Counted from the first letter of the stretch, positions 48,989 through 58,239 are shown. The stretch: DNA of 64,000 nucleotides from a bacterium (GCA_040755755.1 JBFLZW010000018.1:120024-184023); one strand, 5' to 3'. Made by a program: numbers and translations. The notes: generated by a model from the sequence alone, not told the origin.

Positions 48989-49714
48989 TTACGTGGTGTA
49001 ATTGGCTGCTTTAATAATATAAATCTCTACATAATCCTCACTCTTTCCCCTTCTTTCCTCATACCGCAGGCTTCCGTAACCAGCCAGACTGCACCGTTCC
49101 GGGGCAAGTCCTCCCTGGGAAACCAGAAAATTCAACACTGCCGATGCCCTCCTCAGCGAGAGATCCGCGCCTTTGTCTGTTCCCTCGGTTCGTCCGCTGA
49201 AACCATTGATACGCACAGGATGAGCGAATTTTGTTAAAATCTCGGCAATCCCTTTCAGGTGCCGGGCCATATGCGGCAGTATTTGCGCACTGTTTTTATC
49301 AAAAAGTATCTGGGCCGGAAATAAAATCTGGGCAAATTTATTGTTGGCATAGATATCTATTGTCTGTGTCTGTAAGCCCTGCGGAACCGTCCCGGCCTCA
49401 TTTCCAGGCTGCTCCTCCCCGGCATCGCTCAAAAGGGCCTTGATGAGCGCGTCCTCGATTTGAGCAAATTCTTCAGTCGGCGGCAGGGAAACCGGCATGA
49501 ACCGGGGCTTCCCGATATTGGTCAGCTCTCCTCTGTTAATGGCTCCCAGTGCCCCGCGAAGCGAAGGCCCCAGATAATGCTCGAAGGCCAGGTCATTCAT
49601 GGATGACATGGAATAGAGCAGCACAAAGAAAGTCAGCATGTTCGTCAAAAGGTCAGAGAAACTGAACATCCAGGCTTGCGGATCTATTTCTTTTTTTTCC
49701 TTTTTTTTGGACAT
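48989..49714 (-). CDS. motB: MotB-like stator protein with the proton-carrying Asp
   Basis: MotB anchors the stator to peptidoglycan and conducts ions with MotA. The 241-residue protein has the membrane helix WMFSFSDLLTNMLTFFVLLY; Asp21 stands at the position of the essential Asp of E. coli MotB (Asp32). The OmpA-like domain covers about residues 125-235 with ILFDKNSAQILPHMARHLKG and INGFSGRTEGTDKGADLSLR, the peptidoglycan-binding pattern. The usual plug region follows the helix. It is the second of two motB-like genes and is separated from the first by 23 bases. Confidence 0.9.
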   Translation of the reverse strand: MSKKKEKKEIDPQAWMFSFSDLLTNMLTFFVLLYSMSSMNDLAFEHYLGPSLRGALGAINRGELTNIGKPRFMPVSLPPTEEFAQIEDALIKALLSDAGEEQPGNEAGTVPQGLQTQTIDIYANNKFAQILFPAQILFDKNSAQILPHMARHLKGIAEILTKFAHPVRINGFSGRTEGTDKGADLSLRRASAVLNFLVSQGGLAPERCSLAGYGSLRYEERRGKSEDYVEIYIIKAANYTT

Positions 49715-49737
49715 ACCGCTCTTTTCCGCCCTGTCTT

Positions 49738-50568
49738 TTACCTTTTCATGAGACCGCGTAATTTAAATAAAAAGCCATGAACCGTAACGCTGTCTTTCTC
49801 TTCCTTCGAAGGGAGCGCTTTCATCCCCTCCTGAACCAACTGGATTTCAACTCTTCGATTCAGGGCCCGGTGTTCCGGCGTATCGTTGGGAAAAATCGGG
49901 TCATGCTCTCCATATCCCGCCGCTTCCAGACGGGAGATGGCGATCCCCTGCCGGACAAAATATTTCAGGATGTTCATGGCCCTGGCCGCAGACAGCTCCC
50001 AGTTTGACCCGAACCTGTCCGAAACAATGGGGATGTCATCCGTATGCCCTTTAATGACGATATCGCAGGATGAATCCTGGATGAGCGCACTGATTTTATC
50101 AAGCAGGGGCAGTTTATCCGGCTGGAGCTCCGCTGTCCCGGGGGCAAAAAAGCTCTGATCCGAAAGAGCGATGTTCATGCCCTCATGTGATTTCCTGAGG
50201 GTGATAACCTGATACCACTTTTTCCCCGGCGCCGAGAGGACCAGGTCATAGAGTGCTTCCGGGCTGATTCCCTTGCTGGCCAGCTCATGAGATGAACCAA
50301 TAACGGGCGGAGAAGCGAGCAGGAACTCCTTCCCCGCAGTCGGCAAGACTCCGCCCGGCAGAGCGCCCAGACTCTCCGTAACCGAGCCCAGAGCGATCCG
50401 CTCCTTTTTTTTGTCTTTCACCGAGAGGGAATTTAAAACTGCAAAAAAGGCCATCATCAGGAGAACCAGAGCGCACATGAGAACAACCGTCGAGTCTCCC
50501 CTCTCTGACAAATAATAATCTTTGAGCTGATTGCTCTGCATAGTATGGTTGTCCGATTTAATTTTCAT
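49738..50568 (-). CDS. MotB-like OmpA-family protein without the proton-carrying Asp
   Basis: A 276-residue protein with one membrane helix (STVVLMCALVLLMMAFFAVL) and a C-terminal OmpA domain (IVIKGHTDDIPIVSDRFGSN, WELSAARAMNILKYFV, EHRALNRRVEIQLV). Aligned on the MMAFF motif, Ala33 stands where active MotB proteins have Asp. It therefore cannot conduct protons in the known way, though it may pair with the true MotB or structure the stator. Tandem MotB-like genes are known in some deltaproteobacterial flagellar loci (recollection). It lies downstream of motA. Confidence 0.85.
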   Translation of the reverse strand: MKIKSDNHTMQSNQLKDYYLSERGDSTVVLMCALVLLMMAFFAVLNSLSVKDKKKERIALGSVTESLGALPGGVLPTAGKEFLLASPPVIGSSHELASKGISPEALYDLVLSAPGKKWYQVITLRKSHEGMNIALSDQSFFAPGTAELQPDKLPLLDKISALIQDSSCDIVIKGHTDDIPIVSDRFGSNWELSAARAMNILKYFVRQGIAISRLEAAGYGEHDPIFPNDTPEHRALNRRVEIQLVQEGMKALPSKEEKDSVTVHGFLFKLRGLMKR

Positions 50569-50778
50569 GGTTTGATGGTCCGAGACCGGACAGCGAGTTT
50601 TAAGTCCTTTGTGAGTATTATTCCAGCAAGATTAATGCCGACGGAGCATGAAAAACGAACATAAAAAATAAACTAATAAATCAAATGGTTACTCGTGTAC
50701 GACTGCTTTTATTTTGTGCACCGGGGCCTGCTGCCTTGAGGCAAGCATTATATTAGTGCATGCCCTGGAGAGGGAGAA

Positions 50779-51543
50779 TCAGGTAAAGCTCGAAACCCGC
50801 ATTTTGGGCGGCAGAAAAGCATGAAGCTTTTGTTCGATGATGCGGGGATTGGTGCCACCGGAGATAGAAATGATGCCTTCCAGGGCAATTTGCCGATACT
50901 GGGCCTCTTCCGAGCTGCGGGTTTTCAATTTTCCGCTCAAGGGAAGGAAAATCATGTTGGCCAGAATGGCCCCATAAAAAGTAGTGAGGAGAGCAACGGC
51001 CATGCCGGGGCCGATTTTACTGGGGTCATTCAGATTTTGCAGCATCTGCACCAGTCCGATGAGGGTGCCGATGAGTCCCATGGCCGGGGCATAAGCAGCC
51101 AGGCTGGTGAGGATCTCAGCGCCGTGGGAGTGGCGGTCCTCCATCTGCTCGATATCGGTGTTGAGAATATCTCTGATGGCTTCAGGTTCCAGACCGTCAA
51201 CCAGGCCCTGAATTCCTACCCGCATGAATGGATCTTCCAGGCTCTTGGCGGTATTCTGCAGGGCCAGGAGCCCTTCTTTCCGGGCAAGGCTTGCCATCTC
51301 AACGATTTTCTTGATTAATTCTTCCGAATTGTGCTTCTTGACAAAGAAAGTATTTTTAACTACTTTCATTACTCCCAGAATATCACCCAGTGGATAATGG
51401 ATAAGGCTGACTCCGATTGTTGCTCCGACGGTAATCATGATCGAGGGGATATCGATAAAAATAAAGAGGCTGCCGCCCATAAGTATGGCGATAACTACCA
51501 GAGCAAAGGCTGAAACGATTCCGGATATGGTGGCGATATCCAT
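50779..51543 (-). CDS. motA: Flagellar motor stator protein MotA
   Basis: The 254-residue product is a MotA/PomA-type protein with four membrane segments: SGIVSAFALVVIAILMGGSL, PSIMITVGATIGVSLIHYPL, then after a cytosolic loop YAPAMGLIGTLIGLVQML and VALLTTFYGAILANMIFLPL. The loop has the basic and acidic residues that interact with FliG (LARKEGLLALQN). The ion specificity cannot be told by eye. The 46-residue C-terminus is cytosolic. A dispersed CTCAGGCACAAAG repeat lies upstream of the start. Confidence 0.93.
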   Translation of the reverse strand: MDIATISGIVSAFALVVIAILMGGSLFIFIDIPSIMITVGATIGVSLIHYPLGDILGVMKVVKNTFFVKKHNSEELIKKIVEMASLARKEGLLALQNTAKSLEDPFMRVGIQGLVDGLEPEAIRDILNTDIEQMEDRHSHGAEILTSLAAYAPAMGLIGTLIGLVQMLQNLNDPSKIGPGMAVALLTTFYGAILANMIFLPLSGKLKTRSSEEAQYRQIALEGIISISGGTNPRIIEQKLHAFLPPKMRVSSFT

Positions 51544-51561
51544 AATAGACTATTCCTTTTT

Positions 51562-51607
51562 GTAAATACTCAGGCACAAAGGCACAAAGGGATAAAGAAG
51601 ATAAGCA
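51562..51607. repeat. CTCAGGCACAAAG repeat upstream of motA
   Basis: AAATACTCAGGCACAAAGGC then ACAAAGGGATAAAGAAG and GCAGTTAC. It is related to the hairpin at 15268-15319 but only half palindromic. Confidence 0.7.
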
Positions 51608-51608
51608 G

Positions 51609-52268
51609 TTACTTCTTTTCTTCCCTGCCCTGGACGGGTGATGGTCCAATCGAGCTGCCTTTGCGTGCAATGTTTCTGGTAATTTCAGCAGCCAGTTTCG
51701 GATCGACAAATCCCCACAGACGGCCTGCCTTTTTCTTGTCCATTCGCATGATGATTTCAGAGGCTGTCGAAAGATCAGTCTGCGCAATGATGGAGCCTGC
51801 CTTCTCGGGAGGTGCGCCCTCGAAAATCTTGGACAGCTCTTTAATCCGTTTCTCCTGCTGCTCATCCAGTTGCCTGCTCTTTTCTTCAATTTCCTTCTTG
51901 AGCAGTTTCAGGGCTTCCACATTCCGGATAATCTCATTTTTGATATCAGCCAGCCGCTGCTCCTTTTTCTCCAGCATCTCTTCTCGCTCCCGGACTTTGG
52001 CCTCCCTCCCGGCTAACGATTGCTGCACTTCCTTGAGGCTTTCCCAGGTGGGTTCCTTCCCGCTCACCCCGGATTTTGCGGCCTGGCCTGCCGCGCTTTC
52101 CTTCACCCAGCTAAAATTGCCGATCCTGGAATTCCTGAGAAACATGCAGCATGCAGTTGCAGCCAGGATGGCTGCTCCCACAAGCAGCTGGAGCGGGGAT
52201 ACGGCGGAACGCTTTTTCATCGAATATCTGGTGCCAGCAGGCGGCATCGGCCCCTTACCTTTCATCAT
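51609..52268 (-). CDS. MotE-like protein (MgtE N-terminal domain family)
   Basis: A 219-residue membrane-anchored protein with one N-terminal hydrophobic segment (LQLLVGAAILAATACCMFL), a long coiled coil (about residues 75-150, for example LEKKEQRLADIKNEIIRNVE) and a C-terminal MgtE_N-like part (FEGAPPEKAGSIIAQTDLST, ASEIIMRMDKKKAGRLWGFV). MotE-type proteins are periplasmic stator chaperones in epsilon- and deltaproteobacteria. It overlaps fliJ by 14 bases and is upstream of motA. Assignment is by domain order and context. Confidence 0.75.
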   Translation of the reverse strand: MMKGKGPMPPAGTRYSMKKRSAVSPLQLLVGAAILAATACCMFLRNSRIGNFSWVKESAAGQAAKSGVSGKEPTWESLKEVQQSLAGREAKVREREEMLEKKEQRLADIKNEIIRNVEALKLLKKEIEEKSRQLDEQQEKRIKELSKIFEGAPPEKAGSIIAQTDLSTASEIIMRMDKKKAGRLWGFVDPKLAAEITRNIARKGSSIGPSPVQGREEKK

Positions 52269-52704
52269 TCAGAATCCTACGGCCCCGCCTGATGGCCCTC
52301 TCATCCAGGGTCTTCTGCTCTTCCTTCAGCATTTCCTTTTCCCACAGCGACAGAGTTTTCTCTTTCAGCCTGTCCATAATCTTTTTCTCTTTTCTGGCTT
52401 CAAGCAGGATTTGCCGCTTTTCCTCGACCGCCAGTTCGAGCGAGCGGATTTTTTCCCTTTGCCGTGCAGCCTCATCAGTCAGAAAGCTCAGGAACTTCTG
52501 ATAGAGGTCAATCTCTGCGGAATATATGCTCTGATGCTGCCTGCCTCGGAATTTTTCCTGCCAGGCAGCGATCTGGCCCTGAATCCGGGAGCCAAGCTCT
52601 ACCTCCCGGACCAGATTGCTCTGGAGCTCGGAAAATTCCCGCTGTGCTTCTTCCTCAAGGCTTTGCCGGTATTCGAGAACGGACTGTAAATGGAATCTTT
52701 TCAT
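52255..52704 (-). CDS. fliJ: Flagellar export protein FliJ
   Basis: FliJ is the coiled-coil stalk of the FliI ATPase ring. The 149-residue product is almost fully helical with heptads, starting RFHLQSVLEYRQSLEEEAQR, and has the C-terminal MDRLKEKTLSLWEKEMLKEE then QKTLDERAIRR, typical of FliJ. It follows fliI after a 224-base repeat block and overlaps the motE-like gene. FliJ sequences are weakly conserved, but position and pattern agree. Confidence 0.85.
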   Translation of the reverse strand: MKRFHLQSVLEYRQSLEEEAQREFSELQSNLVREVELGSRIQGQIAAWQEKFRGRQHQSIYSAEIDLYQKFLSFLTDEAARQREKIRSLELAVEEKRQILLEARKEKKIMDRLKEKTLSLWEKEMLKEEQKTLDERAIRRGRRILNDER

Positions 52705-52735
52705 ATTTTCATAATTCAGGAGTCAGAAAAAAAGA

Positions 52736-52920
52736 AAAAGAAACCACAGAGACACAGAGACACAGAGAAAAGCAACAGCAGGGTCAGAAGGCATCTGCCA
52801 TGAGGGTTCTCTGTGCCTGCTTTTCACTGGCCACTGACCACTGATCACTGACCACTGGCCACTGATCACTCCCCTCCTGACTCCTGACTTCTGACTCCTG
52901 ACTTCTGACTCCTGCTTTCA
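52736..52920. repeat. Composite word repeat, copy 1 (fliI-fliJ gap)
   Basis: Three blocks in order: CACAGAGACACAGAGACACA (52743 on), a unique-looking 60-base core (AAAAGCAACAGCAGGGTCAG..GGCATCTGCCATGAGGGTTC..GCCTGCTTTTCACT), then tandem GGCCACTGACCACTGATC and TCCTGACTCCTGACTTCTGA words up to 52915. An inverted copy with the same order of blocks is at 58262-58400. Confidence 0.85.
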
Positions 52921-52928
52921 TTATCGGC

Positions 52929-54266
52929 TTAACGGGAGGCATCCTTCACGGGAGCCAGAAGGTCATGGAGGGCTTTGAAGCTGCTGGCCAGGTCAGCTTT
53001 CTCTCCGATTTTCTGCCGGAGGAATTCATTGATGGAGTCGATCATGCTCAAGGCCCGGTCAGACTTCGGATTACTCCCCTTCTTGTAAGCACCGATCTGC
53101 ACCAGATCTTCGACTCTGCGGTAGGTGGCCAAAAGTTCGACCAGGCTGCGGGCATCTTCTCTCTGCCCGCTGCTCGTGATATCTCCCATGACCCGGCTTA
53201 TGCTGGGCAGAATGTCGATGGCCGGATAATGGTTCCGGGCGGCCAGATCGCGGGACAGGACAATATGCCCATCCAGAATTGACCTGGCTGAATCGGCCAC
53301 GGGCTCGTTCATGTCATCTCCATCCACCAGCACGGTATAGATGCCGGTAATGCTTCCGCCTTCCCTCGAAGCCCCGGCCCGTTCCAAAAGCGCGGGCAGG
53401 AGGGCAAAGACCGAGGGTGTGTAGCCGCGGGTAGCCGGAGGCTCACCTGTTGCCAGGCCGATTTCCCGCTGGGCCATGGCAAAGCGGGTCAGGGAATCCA
53501 TCATCAGGAGAACGTGCTTTCCCTGGTCCCGAAAGTATTCGGCCAGGGCAGTGGCCACAAAGGCCCCCCGCCTGCGCAGCAGAGGGGGTTCATCCGATGT
53601 GACCGTTACCAGAACGGACCTTTTGAGCCCATCTTCTCCCAGATCCTTGTCAATGAACTCCCTGACCTCCCTGCCCCGCTCGCCAATCAGGGCAATGACA
53701 TTGACATCTGCCTCGGTGTTTCTGGCCATTTGCCCCATCAGTACGCTTTTGCCTACGCCGCTGCCGGCAAAGATGCCGATCTTCTGTCCCCTGCCGATCG
53801 TGAGGAGGCTGTTGATGGCCCGGATGCCGACATCAAGCGGCTGAGCGATCCTCTCCCGCTCAAGGGGCCGCAGCGGGTTGGCATAAAAGGGATACTCTTC
53901 GGGCAGGTTGATATCTCCAAGGTTATCAATGGGCTTTCCTAGGGCATCGATGACTCTGCCGAGAAGCTGTGGCCCCACCCTGACCGTGTCCTTCAGCTTG
54001 GCCAATCGAATAGTGTTCCCCTGCCTGATTCCCTGGATCCCTCCCAGGGGCATCATCAAGACACCATCTTCCTTGAAACCGACTACCTCTGCCATGACTG
54101 CCGGATGGCCCTGGCATTCGATCTCACAGATACCTCCCAGGGGGACAGCGGGACCGGAACCCTCGATGATCAGACCGATGACCCGTTTGACTCTGCCGCA
54201 CAGGGCAATGGGGTTTAAGCCCTGCAGGGCGAGGCGATATCTTTCGAGATTAAGCTCCTGATTCAC
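52929..54266 (-). CDS. fliI: Flagellar export ATPase FliI
   Basis: FliI is the hexameric ATPase of flagellar type III export. The 445-residue protein has the Walker A motif GIFAGSGVGKSVLMGQMARN, Walker B region VLLMMDSLTRFAMAQREIGL, and GEPPATRGYTPSVFALLPAL, the family signature. The N-terminal part binds FliH. It overlaps fliH by 4 bases. The C-terminal end DLLAPVKDASR is normal. Confidence 0.96.
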   Translation of the reverse strand: MNQELNLERYRLALQGLNPIALCGRVKRVIGLIIEGSGPAVPLGGICEIECQGHPAVMAEVVGFKEDGVLMMPLGGIQGIRQGNTIRLAKLKDTVRVGPQLLGRVIDALGKPIDNLGDINLPEEYPFYANPLRPLERERIAQPLDVGIRAINSLLTIGRGQKIGIFAGSGVGKSVLMGQMARNTEADVNVIALIGERGREVREFIDKDLGEDGLKRSVLVTVTSDEPPLLRRRGAFVATALAEYFRDQGKHVLLMMDSLTRFAMAQREIGLATGEPPATRGYTPSVFALLPALLERAGASREGGSITGIYTVLVDGDDMNEPVADSARSILDGHIVLSRDLAARNHYPAIDILPSISRVMGDITSSGQREDARSLVELLATYRRVEDLVQIGAYKKGSNPKSDRALSMIDSINEFLRQKIGEKADLASSFKALHDLLAPVKDASR

Positions 54267-55096
54267 TGGCTATCTCCGTTGTTCGCGGTCAGGGAAAAAG
54301 TTTTATCCAGTGCCCGGAGCTGGGTCTCCATGCTGGCATCTACATATCCCAGATCGGTCTGGATCAGGCATCCGCCGGGCAGTATGCCCGGATCGCCTTC
54401 CAGACTGACGCCGTCCAGATTGAGAAACGATTGGGATATTTCCTCCTGTGCCTGATGGATACGGTCGAGGTCGCGAGGATTCAATTTTATGCCTGTCACC
54501 TTATGATTGCCGACAAATTTGAGTCCTTCACGAAGGTTGGCAAGAATGATTTCCCGGTTCTGACTGATTTCTGTATGGATGATTTTTCGCGCCATTTCAA
54601 TGCATAATTGTATAATTTCCTGCTCCTGTTTGGTCAGGATTATCTGCTGTACCTGCTCAATCCGGTTGATCAGTCGTTTGAGGGTATCTTCCAGAGGAAG
54701 CAGCCGGTCTCTGATCTCTTTCCTGCACTCCTTCCTGCCTTCCTCTCTTCCCTGCGAAAGACCCTGCGCCAGCCCTTGAGCCAGACCCTGGGACAATCCC
54801 TGCTGAAAGGCCTCCTCCCTGATCTTCCCGGCCTCCTGCCTGGCTGCACCGAGAATCTCCTCTCTTTGCCGAAGAAGCATCTCCCGCTCCCTATCCTCCT
54901 GAGTTTCCTCTCGTTCAGTGTCAGAAGCGGCTGATGCCCCGCCGGTGTCGGTATCCGAACTGCGCAGAAAAGAAATCAACTGAAAGCTTGCCCCCTTCCT
55001 TTCCTGAGACTGCTGGAAGAGGGGAATCTTTTTCTCCCTGAAAGCCTTGAATGATTCGCCCGGAACGGTCACCTGTTCAAATACCGGCTTATTCAT
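54263..55096 (-). CDS. fliH: Flagellar assembly protein FliH
   Basis: FliH links FliI to the C ring. The 277-residue protein has an acidic, charged N-terminal half, then a run of glycine-spaced helix repeats (AFQQGLSQGLAQGLAQGL) that is the GxxxG motif of FliH, followed by EEGRKECRKEIRDRLLPLED and the C-terminal HrpE/FliH domain (ALQIEMARKIIHTEI-like IIQLCIEMARKIIHTEI, GCLIQTDLGYVDASMETQLR). It lies between fliG and fliI in the usual order. Confidence 0.92.
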   Translation of the reverse strand: MNKPVFEQVTVPGESFKAFREKKIPLFQQSQERKGASFQLISFLRSSDTDTGGASAASDTEREETQEDREREMLLRQREEILGAARQEAGKIREEAFQQGLSQGLAQGLAQGLSQGREEGRKECRKEIRDRLLPLEDTLKRLINRIEQVQQIILTKQEQEIIQLCIEMARKIIHTEISQNREIILANLREGLKFVGNHKVTGIKLNPRDLDRIHQAQEEISQSFLNLDGVSLEGDPGILPGGCLIQTDLGYVDASMETQLRALDKTFSLTANNGDSQ

Positions 55097-55117
55097 TATT
55101 TATTTTCCTGCTCTTCC

Positions 55118-56128
55118 TTAAACCATGACATCGCCGCCCTTGCCGCCTTTGAGGACAATCTTGCCTTCCTCTTCCAACTTTCTGGCGATTTTGACAATAT
55201 TCTGCTGAGCTTTTTCCACATCGTGAAGCTTTACCGCACCCATGGATTCAAGGTCTTCGATTGTCATCTGAGCCGCCCGCTCGGACATGTTCCGCAGGAT
55301 CAGGTCCTTCAATTCGACGCTGGCCGTTTTCAGGGCCAGGACCAGCTCATCCTTGGGAATCTCCTTGAGAAGTGCCTGCATCTCCTGATTGCCGATGTTG
55401 CCCAGGTCTTCGAAGGTAAACATGAGCATGCGGATATTTTCAGACAGGGATGCGTCGATTTTTTCAATACTTGACATGATACTGTCTTCCGATGCCCGGT
55501 CAATATGGTTCATGATCTCGGCGATCTTGCTGACCCCTCCCACTGCCTGGCTTTCCGAGTCCTGCATATTCGTGAGTTTATTCCGGAAGTATTCACTGAT
55601 TTCCTGGATTACTCCGGGTCTGATTCGCTCCAGGTTGCAGATGCGCAGGGCCACATCGGTCCGGGTCTCTTCGGGCAGGTAGGCAAGTATCTCGGCAGCC
55701 TTGTCCGGGCTCAGGTGAGTCAGGATCAGGGCTATGATCTGGGGGTGTTCTCCCCGGATCAGATTGGCCAGCGTTTCCGAATCCAGGTCCTTGAGCACCT
55801 TGAGGTTGGTTGCCTTGCCCAGCATCGGAGCCTGGAGTTTGCGCAGGATCTCCGCTGCCTTTTTCTCTCCCAGAGCTTTGATCAGTACATTATTGATGTA
55901 CTCGGCCACTTCCTGCGGCAGGACATGCCGATAGGAAATCCGCTCCATGGTTTCCTGGAGCACACCCTTTATATCATCCAGGGAGGGGGTCTCCATATTG
56001 GTAATATACTGGGTGATCATCTGAATTTCCGCCTCTTCCAGACCGCGAAAGACCTCGGCCGTGATTTCCTCTCCCAGCGAGAGAAAAAGAATGGCTGCCT
56101 TTTCCGAATTGGTCAATTGCCTGCTCAT
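55118..56128 (-). CDS. fliG: Flagellar rotor-switch protein FliG
   Basis: FliG couples stator force to the MS ring. The 336-residue protein has the N-domain (LTNSEKAAILFLSLGEEITA), the EHPQ motif in RGEHPQIIALILTHLSPDKA, the armadillo middle domain and the charged C-terminal torque helix ELKDLILRNMSERAAQMTIE followed by LESMGAVKLHDVEKAQQNIV. The torque-related charges (R, E, D) appear intact. It overlaps fliF by 4 bases and precedes fliH by 21. Confidence 0.95.
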   Translation of the reverse strand: MSRQLTNSEKAAILFLSLGEEITAEVFRGLEEAEIQMITQYITNMETPSLDDIKGVLQETMERISYRHVLPQEVAEYINNVLIKALGEKKAAEILRKLQAPMLGKATNLKVLKDLDSETLANLIRGEHPQIIALILTHLSPDKAAEILAYLPEETRTDVALRICNLERIRPGVIQEISEYFRNKLTNMQDSESQAVGGVSKIAEIMNHIDRASEDSIMSSIEKIDASLSENIRMLMFTFEDLGNIGNQEMQALLKEIPKDELVLALKTASVELKDLILRNMSERAAQMTIEDLESMGAVKLHDVEKAQQNIVKIARKLEEEGKIVLKGGKGGDVMV

Positions 56129-57780
56129 GGCGACTGCTTTCTCTCCTCAATTATCCATTCGTGAGTAAGCTGGGCAATTCGCTTGGGCTCCTGCCTGGCA
56201 ATCTCGCGGATGATGTTAACCATGGCTTCAAGCGCCTTGCTTTCCTCACTGTCTGCGATTTTAAAGGCCTGCTCCACCTGACTGAGCCGGGTCGGCAGGG
56301 CCTGCTGAAGCTCATTGATCATGGCCTCTTGGTGATCATCATCAGTCAGTTCTCTGACCTCTGCTGCATCCCCTCCTGCCTGCACGGGTCGTTCCAGTAT
56401 CTCAGCAGGAGAAGGTGGCGGCGGGGTAAAACGGTAGAGCCATTTTAACAATGGCCGGAAAATGAGGAGCAGGAAAAACAAGGCGAGCAGAACCTTGGAT
56501 CCATATTTAGCCAGGCTCAGCCAGAGCTGCCAGTTTTTCAGGATATCCATCGATGCCTGGCCCTGACCGCTGGCGGCATCGATCTGGAAGGGAATATTGA
56601 CCACTTCGATCTGATCTCCACGGCTACTGTCATAGCCTACAGCTTTTTCCGCAATCGTCCGGATGCTTTGCATCTCCTGCGGGGTGCGGGGAATGTATTT
56701 TACTCCCTTGTCCTGTTTTTCGTATCTTCCATCCACCAGCACCGCTACCGACAGCCGGGTGATTTGTCCGGGCAATTCAACGATGCGGTTCGTGGCCTTG
56801 GTCAATTCATATTTAATGATCTCATCCGATTTTTGATAGTTGGAATTGGGACCGGCTGCCGGAGTGACCGGCGTCTGGCCCTGGGATGCCTCCTGTGTGC
56901 GCTGCTCGGTCTTGACTACTGTTCGGTCAGGATCGTATTTCTCTTCGGTCGTCTCAACCTGCTTAAGACTCAGGCTGACGGAAACCTTGGCAATCACTTC
57001 GTTCGCGCCCAGAGCCCGCTCCAGCATGGTAGTGATTTTTTTCTCCAGGATATCTTCCACCTGGGTCTGATATTCCATCTTACTGGCTTGCAGGAGCTGA
57101 CTGGAGTAGTCATTGGGATTCTCGCTCAGGATTCTTCCCTGATCGTCAATAACCTTGACATTATCCGGGGAGAGTCCCTCCACACTGCAGGAGACCAGAT
57201 GGACAATACCGTTGATCTGGGGCTTGCGTAATTGGCTTCCCTCCTTTAATTTGAGGACCACCGAGGCGGTCGGAAGCTGCTCTTTCTCGATAAACAGGCT
57301 CTTTTGGGGGATGGCCAGATGGACCCTGGCCCATTCGACCTCTGCCAGGCTGCTGATGGTGCGGCTTAATTCTCCCTGTAAAGCCCGGTGGTAATTTACT
57401 GTCTGGACGAATTCGGTGGTCCCGAGGTTTGTCTGGTCAAACAGCTCAAAGCCAATGCTCCCCTTTTGGAGCACCTTGTCAGAGGCCAGTTGCAGGCGAA
57501 GCTCATATACCCGCTCTTCCGGAACCATGATAGTGCTGCCGCCATTCTTGATCCGGTAGGGAACTTTGATTTCCTTGAGCATGGTCACGACAGCTCCGGC
57601 ATCCTCCGGATCGAGGCGGGAGTAGAGTATCTGGTAGTTGGTACGGTTGGCCCAGCTCAGCAGGGCCACAACTCCCCCTGCCAGGATGGCCAATACCAGA
57701 ACAAGAGCGATCTTTCGGTTCAGCGGAAGGCTCTGAAAAGTTTCGATGAATTTCTTTATGGACTCAAGAAGAGCTGGCAT
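56125..57780 (-). CDS. fliF: MS-ring protein FliF
   Basis: FliF builds the inner-membrane MS ring on which the flagellum assembles. The 551-residue product has membrane segments at about residues 24-45 (KIALVLVLAILAGGVVALLS) and 436-455 (SKVLLALFFLLLIFRPLLKW), two YscJ-like ring domains between (ILYSRLDPEDAGAVVTMLKE, EWARVHLAIPQKSLFIEKEQ), a large loop, and a C-terminal FliG-binding tail (EVRELTDDDHQEAMINELQQ, REIARQEPKRIAQLTHEWII). It follows fliE; the 156-base gap is A/T-rich. Confidence 0.95.
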   Translation of the reverse strand: MPALLESIKKFIETFQSLPLNRKIALVLVLAILAGGVVALLSWANRTNYQILYSRLDPEDAGAVVTMLKEIKVPYRIKNGGSTIMVPEERVYELRLQLASDKVLQKGSIGFELFDQTNLGTTEFVQTVNYHRALQGELSRTISSLAEVEWARVHLAIPQKSLFIEKEQLPTASVVLKLKEGSQLRKPQINGIVHLVSCSVEGLSPDNVKVIDDQGRILSENPNDYSSQLLQASKMEYQTQVEDILEKKITTMLERALGANEVIAKVSVSLSLKQVETTEEKYDPDRTVVKTEQRTQEASQGQTPVTPAAGPNSNYQKSDEIIKYELTKATNRIVELPGQITRLSVAVLVDGRYEKQDKGVKYIPRTPQEMQSIRTIAEKAVGYDSSRGDQIEVVNIPFQIDAASGQGQASMDILKNWQLWLSLAKYGSKVLLALFFLLLIFRPLLKWLYRFTPPPPSPAEILERPVQAGGDAAEVRELTDDDHQEAMINELQQALPTRLSQVEQAFKIADSEESKALEAMVNIIREIARQEPKRIAQLTHEWIIEERKQSP

Positions 57781-57936
57781 GAAATATTTTCCTGATATCC
57801 GGCCTTTAGTTAATAAATTTTGTCTTCTATTATACGCATATTTTACTTAATATTTACTATTTTTTGGTAAAAAGAAGTACGATTATTTCACTCTTGTCGA
57901 GACCGGGCTATTTCAAACAGGCTGGCTGGCAGACAA

Positions 57937-58239
57937 TCAGACAGGCATTCTCATAATTTCCTGGTAAGCCTCCAGAACCTTGGAGCGAACCTGCATTAAA
58001 AGTTTTAACGATGTGTCCGCCTTCTCCCAGGAAATCATGACCTCGTGAAGGTCTTTGTTCTTATGAGTCATGAAGTCCTGCAGGTTCTGGTCCGCGGTTG
58101 ACTGCAGATCATCGACTTTCTGGATCGCTTCCTTGATGACCTCACTGAATGAGGGCACATCATCCTTGGGAGGAGTTGCGGGCGGTGATGGCTGCTTGAA
58201 TAGCACCGGTTTCAAATCAATGAGGCTGATCTGTTTCAT
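57937..58239 (-). CDS. fliE: Hook-basal body complex protein FliE
   Basis: FliE joins the MS ring to the rod. The 100-residue product ends with the family signature SWEKADTSLKLLMQVRSKVL and AYQEIMRMPV, preceded by FSEVIKEAIQKVDDLQSTAD. AAAGGAGG is 9 bases upstream of the ATG. It is separated from the TPR gene by the composite repeat at 58262-58494. Confidence 0.93.
   Translation of the reverse strand: MKQISLIDLKPVLFKQPSPPATPPKDDVPSFSEVIKEAIQKVDDLQSTADQNLQDFMTHKNKDLHEVMISWEKADTSLKLLMQVRSKVLEAYQEIMRMPV

Noticed and set aside
50569-50778. Search for a sigma-54 or sigma-28 promoter in the motA-motB gap
   Set aside because: The gap is A/T-rich but no TGGCAC/TTGCA or TAAA/GCCGATAA pair with correct spacing was found.
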